Positions 53,412 to 57,941 of a DNA stretch of 57,941 bases are shown piece after piece. The notes beneath the pieces are model-generated. The model had not been told where the DNA came from, did not search any database, and saw nothing but the letters and a program-made list of their open reading frames with translations. This stretch comes from an uncultured Pelagibacteraceae bacterium. Lineage in GTDB: Bacteria > Pseudomonadota > Alphaproteobacteria > Pelagibacterales > Pelagibacteraceae. The first letter of the stretch is position 1. Each line of letters opens with the position of its first letter. The translations under genes and the position numbers were made by a program. The stretch covers positions 1 through 57,941 of the forward strand of contig CACJRQ010000007.1 in NCBI GenBank assembly GCA_902595885.1, given 5' to 3'.

Positions 53412-54269
53412 ATGAAAAATATTGGATTTATTGGTGTTGGTTATATGGGCTACGGGATAGCCAAAAATATTTTAAAACATAAAAACAATCTTTTTGTGAT
53501 TGCTAATAAAAATAGAAAACCAATTGAGAAAATTATCAGCGATGGAGCTGAAGAATTAAAATCTTTTGAAGATTTTTCTAGTAAAAATTTAGATGCGATG
53601 TTTATGTGTGTTACCAATACACCCATAGCAAAATCTATATCAGAAAAAATTTCTAATATTTTGGATAACAAAACTTTAATTATTGATATCACTACACATA
53701 ATAAAACTGGGTCAATAGAAACAGAAGCAATATTTAAAGCAAAAAATATTAATTATGTTGAATGTCCAGTAATGGGGGGACCCGTTCAAGCAGAGGAAGG
53801 TATACTAGGGGGGATTGTTGGAGCATCAGATGAAAATTTTAAAATTGCTGAGCCATACTTTAATTTTTTCTGTAAAGAATATTTTCACTTTGGACCCGTT
53901 GGTATGGGAGCAAAATCTAAACTTTTAAATAATTTTTTATCCCTTGGAAATGCTGCTTTAGTTAATCATTTAGCTAAAAGTGCTACAGAAATGGGTTTAG
54001 ATTTAAAAAAAGTATTTGATGTTGCAAAACTTGGTTCTGGAAACTCTGCAGCACTTAATAGGGTTTTTGACAATCTGTTAAAAGGAGACTTTACTGGCTT
54101 CAAATTTACAGCAAGTAATTCAGTAAAAGATTTAACTTATATTCAAGATTTATTAAAAGAATTTCCTGAAGCTGAAAAAGTTGCTGAAGTAAATAAAAAT
54201 TATTTCCAAAAAGCTGTTGATGACGGTTATGGTGAAAATTTTATTAGTGAATTGATAAATAAAAAATAA
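53412..54269 (+). CDS. NAD(P)-dependent beta-hydroxyacid dehydrogenase (GarR/HIBADH family), second copy
   Basis: 285 residues. Rossmann motif IGFIGVGYMGYGIAKNIL, substrate motif ECPVMGGPVQAEEGILGG (near residue 117) and catalytic lysine in GAKSKLLNNFLSLG (near 170). Distinct from the copy at 44261 (low similarity outside motifs), so it may act on another hydroxy acid. Last gene of the uxaA unit, before the structured convergent gap. Confidence 0.87.
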   Translation: MKNIGFIGVGYMGYGIAKNILKHKNNLFVIANKNRKPIEKIISDGAEELKSFEDFSSKNLDAMFMCVTNTPIAKSISEKISNILDNKTLIIDITTHNKTGSIETEAIFKAKNINYVECPVMGGPVQAEEGILGGIVGASDENFKIAEPYFNFFCKEYFHFGPVGMGAKSKLLNNFLSLGNAALVNHLAKSATEMGLDLKKVFDVAKLGSGNSAALNRVFDNLLKGDFTGFKFTASNSVKDLTYIQDLLKEFPEAEKVAEVNKNYFQKAVDDGYGENFISELINKK

Positions 54270-54390
54270 TTTTAGGAAGTAATTTAAGTTACCGGGAATC
54301 TACTAAAGCACTAGGTTGTATTCAATAAATATATTTACTCAAAATTAAAATAAATTAATTGAAATTGTGTTAATTATAATTACCCTTTTT

Positions 54391-54548
54391 ATAGAAGGAG
54401 GTTTATGTTAATACTTTCACCACCTGATACTTAGCTGAAAAGCTTTTCACTTGAAAAATATAACGAAAAATAAAATCCTCTCGGATTTAAATGCCAAAGA
54501 GGCGATACAAGGGAGCTCTTTAGGTATACACTTAAAGAGCGAACCCTT
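54391..54548. ncRNA. Candidate structured RNA in a 285-base convergent gap
   Basis: The gap 54270-54554 lies between two convergent genes and holds no credible long gene. On the + strand: AAGGAGGT (54395-54402), a GAAA-loop hairpin AGCT-GAAA-AGCT (54433-54444), AAATCC-TCTC-GGATTT (54473-54488), and an extended stem made of AAGGG/CCCTT (54509-54513 with 54544-54548) enclosing GCTCTTTA/TAAAGAGC (54515-54522 with 54533-54540). On the - strand, CCTCT/AGAGG (54498-54502 with 54477-54481) followed by ATTTTATTTTT could end the transcript of the downstream gene pair. I cannot match it to a named RNA family. The left part (54270-54390) shows nothing clear. Confidence 0.4.
54405..54434 (+). other. Nine-codon ORF behind a full anti-Shine-Dalgarno complement
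   Basis: AAGGAGGT (54395-54402) is the full complement of the 16S tail; two bases later an ATG opens the ORF MLILSPPDT, ending in TAG. Spacing of two bases is shorter than optimal, so translation is doubtful. It may be a leader peptide or simply part of the structured RNA. Confidence 0.2.
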
Positions 54549-54554
54549 TAAAAA

Positions 54555-55082
54555 CTAATTAATAGATTTTAATATTTTTAGTGGAAGTGGAGCTTCTGGG
54601 TATTTTCTTTGACACAACTTTTCATAGTTTTCACAAAAACTCATGATAGTTTTTTGAACTTCTTTTTTATCAATATTTGAAAGATTAAGCTTTTTAATTA
54701 ATTCACTGCAATTTTTTTCTAGTTCTTTTATTTGTTCTCCTGAAAAAAATTCTCCTGTTTCTATTTCCCAATAAGTGTCTTGAATTTCTTCATCGCTTAA
54801 ATCATTAAGTTTTTTCTGTAATAATTTGATAGTCTCGTCCTTAGTTTCCTTATCTCTCATAGGAGAATTCTTAAGTTTTCCAAGGCATTTATCTCTTAAT
54901 CCATCAATGAAATGAAAATAAGGTTTACCTTCTGAAAAATCTCTAAAGTGATTTGTATTAAAATATTTATCAATAGCTGTTTCTGTTGAAACCTTCTCTT
55001 TACCCTTAATTATAGCTACCTGAACATAAACTTCTTGGCTAATATATTCTTCAATATGATCTTTAACTTTTTGAGGTATCAT
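54555..55082 (-). CDS. Protein of unknown function, mostly helical
   Basis: 175 residues, no signal peptide or membrane segment. Highly charged, predicted helical throughout; four cysteines at scattered positions (for example CLGKL, NCSEL, FCENYEKLCQ). No motif I recognise. Thirteen bases downstream of the cytochrome c' gene, so probably co-transcribed with it, which may be a clue to a redox or haem-related role. Start ATG at 55082 has only a weak upstream site. Confidence 0.65.
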   Translation of the reverse strand: MIPQKVKDHIEEYISQEVYVQVAIIKGKEKVSTETAIDKYFNTNHFRDFSEGKPYFHFIDGLRDKCLGKLKNSPMRDKETKDETIKLLQKKLNDLSDEEIQDTYWEIETGEFFSGEQIKELEKNCSELIKKLNLSNIDKKEVQKTIMSFCENYEKLCQRKYPEAPLPLKILKSIN

Positions 55083-55095
55083 TCTTACTTAATAA

Positions 55096-55563
55096 TTAAT
55101 GTTCTTCTCTGTACCTGTTGTGACAAGCCTTACAATTGCTCCACATAAATTTAGTTAGTGTGCCTCGAATATCATCTGCATCCTCGATTACTGATACAAG
55201 TTTTGTCATATCATCTGAGGCTTTTTGCATTAATGCATTGAAGTCATCTTTTTCATCCCAAATTGTTAGTAAAGCTTCAGTATCAAAACCTTCTTGTGTA
55301 TTTTCGGGAAATAAATTTATTAAAACTCTGTAATTTTCACTCATTTCTAGCATAAGTTTTTTTGCTTTTTCAAAATCTCCTTTTGACGAGAAAGCTTGTA
55401 CTCTTTTGGCTGTACTATAGTTTTTACTAAACAATGCTTGCCTACTTTTAATAATTTCTTCAACTGTTAACTCAGCATTACTAGATGAGACGAAAAATAC
55501 GCTTAAAAATAATAATAAAATTATTTTAATATATTTTTTTATGTGGTTAAATAAGAGATGCAT
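55096..55563 (-). CDS. Cytochrome c' family protein
   Basis: 155 residues with a signal peptide ending near residue 30 (FVSSSNA|ELTVEE), so periplasmic. Haem attachment motif CKACH is near the C-terminus (residues about 144-148), as in cytochrome c' and c-556. The four-helix bundle pattern is visible. Likely binds NO or transfers electrons to the neighbouring cytochrome b561. The start ATG shares the hexamer ATGCAT with the divergent b561 gene. Confidence 0.85.
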   Translation of the reverse strand: MHLLFNHIKKYIKIILLLFLSVFFVSSSNAELTVEEIIKSRQALFSKNYSTAKRVQAFSSKGDFEKAKKLMLEMSENYRVLINLFPENTQEGFDTEALLTIWDEKDDFNALMQKASDDMTKLVSVIEDADDIRGTLTKFMWSNCKACHNRYREEH

Positions 55564-56085
55564 GTAACAAATACTTTAGCAGAGTATGGCATTATCTCAA
55601 AGGTGTTACATTGGCTCAGCGCAATCATTCTTTTTATACAAATACCTTTGGGGTTTTATCTGGTGGATTTAGATTTTGGTGAACAACGAATAACAATTGA
55701 GGATATTCACGTCACGCTAGGTTTAACTGTTTTTTATATAATAATAATAAGATTAATAAATAATATACTTAATCCAACTCCAAAATTAGATCCAAGTATT
55801 TTTAAAGGACAAAGGTTTCTTGCAAAGATGAACCATGTTCTTTTATATATTGCTATTTTAGCAATAACAATTTCAGGAATATTAAAAAAATTATTTAACG
55901 GTGAAACACTAACAATATTGTTTAGAGAAATTCAAATTAATGAAAATTTTGATTTAGCAGACCAGTTTTATGAAATTCATATTCTTTCAAATTATACACT
56001 TATCGGTTTAATAGTGCTTCATATAATTGCTGTAATTATTCACAAACTATTTTTTGGGGACAATTTATTAAAAAGAATTCTTTAA
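55558..56085 (+). CDS. Cytochrome b561 family membrane protein
   Basis: 175 residues with four membrane segments. Haem ligand histidines are expected in VLHWLSAIILFIQIPLG (near residue 18), DIHVTLGLTVFY (near 50), YEIHILSNYTLI (near 141) and VLHIIAVIIHKLF (near 157). It is the di-haem prokaryotic b561 type that transfers electrons between quinone or superoxide and a periplasmic partner. Divergent from the cytochrome c' gene with overlapping starts, so each promoter must lie inside the other gene. Confidence 0.88.
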   Translation: MHVTNTLAEYGIISKVLHWLSAIILFIQIPLGFYLVDLDFGEQRITIEDIHVTLGLTVFYIIIIRLINNILNPTPKLDPSIFKGQRFLAKMNHVLLYIAILAITISGILKKLFNGETLTILFREIQINENFDLADQFYEIHILSNYTLIGLIVLHIIAVIIHKLFFGDNLLKRIL

Positions 56086-56087
56086 TC

Positions 56088-56525
56088 TTAGTGACAAGCA
56101 ATTCCAAATTTTTTTAATCTCCAATAATTATAAGGCCAAGGAGTTAAAAAACCTACAATCAGCATAATTGGCACCACCCACCACGTTAAAATTGCACCTC
56201 CGGTTAAAACATAGTCAGTCAAGTTCATCATAATTTCCATACTGATCATTGAAATTAAACTCATTCCGCAAGCAGTTTTGAATGCGTTAATAAAATTAAA
56301 ATTTTGTGTCATTAAAATTATTGTTTCTAAAATAATACTTGTGATCAATCCGTTAATGATTGCTAAAATCATTATTCCTAAAACTGGAAAAGGAATTTGA
56401 GTTAACTGAAAAAATAATATTGTTCCAAAATCACCAATTGCACAACCAAGTACACACCAAGCTGTATTTTTTGCGCTTCTTTTCCAGGTATGTCTACAAG
56501 ACCAATGAAATGTAGAGGTATTCAT
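56088..56525 (-). CDS. DUF4396 family membrane protein
   Basis: 145 residues with four membrane segments. The N-terminal CRHTWKRSAKNTAWCVLGCAIGDFG and GLITSIILETIILM match DUF4396. Cysteines and histidines near the N-terminus (HWSCRHTWK) could bind a metal. Function unknown. Divergent from the persulfide-dioxygenase-like gene and convergent with b561, from which it is separated by two bases. Confidence 0.8.
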   Translation of the reverse strand: MNTSTFHWSCRHTWKRSAKNTAWCVLGCAIGDFGTILFFQLTQIPFPVLGIMILAIINGLITSIILETIILMTQNFNFINAFKTACGMSLISMISMEIMMNLTDYVLTGGAILTWWVVPIMLIVGFLTPWPYNYWRLKKFGIACH

Positions 56526-56547
56526 TATAATTTGATATTAATGATAA

Positions 56548-57231
56548 ATGATTTTTAGACAAGTTTTCGATAATAAATCATCGACTTATACTTATTTAAT
56601 TGCGTCGGCAAAAGGTCGCGAAGCGGTCATAATTGATCCAGTAATTGAAAATGTTGAAAACTACATTAAGTTACTTCAAGAATTAGATTTAAAATTAGTT
56701 AAGGTAATAGATACCCATATTCATGCTGACCATGTAACTGGTGCAAGTAAACTTAAGCAAGCAACAAATTGTTCTACACTTATGGGTGAACACACACCTG
56801 CTGATACTGTAGAAATTAAAGTAAAAGATGATGAAATAATAAAAATTGACCAAATAGAAATTAAAGCGATGTACACACCTGGTCATACTTCTGATAGCTA
56901 TAGTTTCTTGATGAATAACTATTTATTTTCAGGAGATACTCTTTTAATTAATGGCACTGGTAGAACTGATTTTCAAAATGGCAGTTCAAAAGATGCCTAT
57001 AATTCCATCTTTAATAGATTATTAAAATTACCTGAGAGTACTATTTTGTATCCTGGTCATGATTATAACGGCAAAGAATCTAGTACAATTGGTAATGAAA
57101 AAAAATTTAATCCAAGATTACAGGTTAAAAATGTTGATGAGTATGTCGAACTTATGTCAAATCTTAATTTAGCAAAACCAAAATTAATAGATATTAATGT
57201 AAGCAGAAATATAAATTTAGGTGCTAATTAA
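56548..57231 (+). CDS. Metallo-beta-lactamase fold persulfide dioxygenase-like enzyme (ETHE1/Blh type)
   Basis: 227 residues. Metal motif THIHADHVTGASKL (near residues 56-69), further histidines in YTPGHTSDSYSF (near 110) and YPGHDYNG (near 170), plus the ETHE1 hallmark GTGRTDFQNGSS (near 135-146). In ETHE1 this fold uses mononuclear iron to oxidise glutathione persulfide to sulfite. No rhodanese domain is fused. Its link to sulfur metabolism fits nearby sulfonate and cysteine genes. Confidence 0.88.
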   Translation: MIFRQVFDNKSSTYTYLIASAKGREAVIIDPVIENVENYIKLLQELDLKLVKVIDTHIHADHVTGASKLKQATNCSTLMGEHTPADTVEIKVKDDEIIKIDQIEIKAMYTPGHTSDSYSFLMNNYLFSGDTLLINGTGRTDFQNGSSKDAYNSIFNRLLKLPESTILYPGHDYNGKESSTIGNEKKFNPRLQVKNVDEYVELMSNLNLAKPKLIDINVSRNINLGAN

Positions 57232-57541
57232 ATACTACAAATATTAAAAACCAATAAGAAACCAATCCAGCTAAAATTGTTGCTATAATATTTTTGGAAA
57301 AATAACCTACAATTACCGCAACTAATGCACCAAAAATTTTAGGATCATTTATTTCTATAAAAGTTCCAAAATCATTTATAAATATTCCTGGAAATATTAT
57401 CGCTGGGAATACTGCGGAAGGAACATATTCTAAAACAGCTTTGATTTTATCTCCCAACATATCTCTGCTAATTAAAGCGATCATAGTCATTCTAGTAAAA
57501 TAAGTTAATATTCCAGCAAAAATAATTGATGTAAGTGTCAT
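57224..57541 (-). CDS. azlD: AzlD-family branched-chain amino acid exporter subunit
   Basis: 105 residues, about four membrane segments, with the AzlD pattern FAGILTYFTRMTMIALIS at the start and ALVAVIVGYFSKNIIATILAG near the end. Small partner of AzlC in the export of branched-chain amino acids. Overlaps the end of azlC by four bases and the convergent hydrolase gene by eight bases. Confidence 0.88.
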   Translation of the reverse strand: MTLTSIIFAGILTYFTRMTMIALISRDMLGDKIKAVLEYVPSAVFPAIIFPGIFINDFGTFIEINDPKIFGALVAVIVGYFSKNIIATILAGLVSYWFLIFVVFN

Positions 57542-57941
57542 TTTTTTAACCTCAACAATAGTGCAGCTACAAACAAAGCAATTAATGGTGAAATAATTAT
57601 GTAAGATTTAAATGGAGCATCAAAAAATAATAGTGAACTTAACCCACAGGTAATCATAACAATTACATGATCTAATTTTTTTAAATCTTGAACAACAATT
57701 GCTATAAACGTTAGAGGAATTGCAAATTTTAAACCAAGTTCTTCAGGAACAAATGATCCTAAAACAATACCTGATAAGGTTGCAATTTGCCAACAAACCC
57801 ACATTGTACAACCTGTTCCAATTAAATGATAATGTAAAAATTCTTCACCTCTATTTTTTTTAAAAAATTTATTAGATTCAGCAAAGCCTTGATCTACAAC
57901 AATATAAGAAATTAATAATTTTTTTATAAAAGATAATTTTT
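57538..57941 (-). CDS. azlC: AzlC-family branched-chain amino acid exporter subunit, 5' end outside window
   Basis: The reading frame stays open to the window edge; the ATG at 57804 is internal. The visible C-terminal part includes VVDQGFAESNKFF, HLIGTGCTMWVCWQIATLSG and several membrane segments, characteristic of AzlC proteins of about 230 residues. Its remaining N-terminal half lies beyond 57941. Translationally coupled to azlD. Confidence 0.85.
   Translation of the reverse strand, partial: KLSFIKKLLISYIVVDQGFAESNKFFKKNRGEEFLHYHLIGTGCTMWVCWQIATLSGIVLGSFVPEELGLKFAIPLTFIAIVVQDLKKLDHVIVMITCGLSSLLFFDAPFKSYIIISPLIALFVAALLLRLKK

Noticed and set aside
54391-54548. tmRNA, TPP or SAM riboswitch in the convergent gap
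   Set aside because: No tag-peptide ORF ending in Ala-Ala, no CCA-bearing acceptor half and no TTCGAATCC-type T-arm for tmRNA; ACCTGAT is present but not the CTGAGA half of TPP; TTAGCTGAAAAG is only loosely like SAM-II/V and no gene lies directly downstream on that strand.
57538-57804. Separate 88-residue membrane protein
   Set aside because: The frame continues upstream to the window end with AzlC-like sequence, so it is the C-terminal part of AzlC.
1-57941. Mobile element, prophage, CRISPR or genomic island boundary
   Set aside because: No transposase, integrase, phage structural gene, tRNA-flanked att repeat or regular spaced repeat was seen, and codon use looks uniform by eye.

Overview
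The window looks like a chromosomal segment of a SAR11-type (Candidatus Pelagibacter) marine alphaproteobacterium. Base composition is very AT-rich, genes abut or overlap by 1-26 bases almost throughout, and no intergenic gap reaches 300 bases. The gene content also fits: many high-affinity ABC and TRAP uptake systems with highly expressed binding proteins, a betaine-type ProXWV system, and small osmolyte, sulfonate and sugar-acid catabolic cassettes. I saw no rRNA, tRNA, insertion sequence, phage gene or CRISPR array. The organism assignment is inferred from style and content, not from a marker gene.

Layout. 1-576: end of a taurine/sulfonate-type ABC permease. 596-3517 (-): TRAP transporter in the unusual order P-M-Q. 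3745-7395 (+): aldehyde dehydrogenase, epoxide hydrolase and malate/lactate dehydrogenase-family oxidoreductase in one tight operon. 7384-8657: small membrane protein and, divergently, a regulator with two winged-helix motifs. 8654-9505 (-): bile-acid/sodium-symporter-family transporter. 9666-16233 (+): ABC importer (binding protein, fused double permease, ATPase), phosphate acyltransferase and an HpsN/HisD-family dehydrogenase. 16230-22532 (-): complete sugar-type ABC importer whose last gene is a GH63-like glycoside hydrolase. 22558-27508 (-): alpha/beta hydrolase, LysE exporter and ProWVX. 27617-37191: mixed housekeeping and small genes: VOC protein, CysE/CysK, a run of small proteins (two exported, cupin, NTF2-like, DsbA-like), a paired SMR unit, DUF952, DUF924, HisN-like phosphatase, butyrobetaine-hydroxylase-like oxygenase and a flavodoxin-fold reductase. 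37201-40599 (-): CcdA and PEP carboxylase. 40574-54269: large sugar-acid catabolic island with its own TRAP transporter. 54270-54554: a 285-base convergent gap with strong RNA secondary structure. 54555-57941: cytochrome c', cytochrome b561, DUF4396, persulfide-dioxygenase-like enzyme and AzlCD.

How the parts fit. Most of the window is uptake linked directly to the first catabolic steps. The sugar-acid island combines TRAP uptake, lactonase, three unrelated dehydratase types, an SDR of the 2-keto-3-deoxy-L-fuconate dehydrogenase type, a matching FAH-type hydrolase and two beta-hydroxyacid dehydrogenases. It reads as an oxidative, non-phosphorylative route for deoxy-sugar or hexuronic acids. 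The GH63 operon reads as uptake and cleavage of a glycosidic osmolyte.

The most striking pattern seen directly in the sequence is that all five binding-protein genes are followed by an RNA hairpin before the membrane-subunit gene. In one case the hairpin swallows the permease ribosome-binding site, and in another it abuts the permease start codon. Other points worth a second look are an SMR pair in which both proteins replace the essential membrane glutamate by glycine, the structured convergent gap at 54.3-54.55 kb, and a divergent cytochrome pair whose two start codons share one ATGCAT hexamer.
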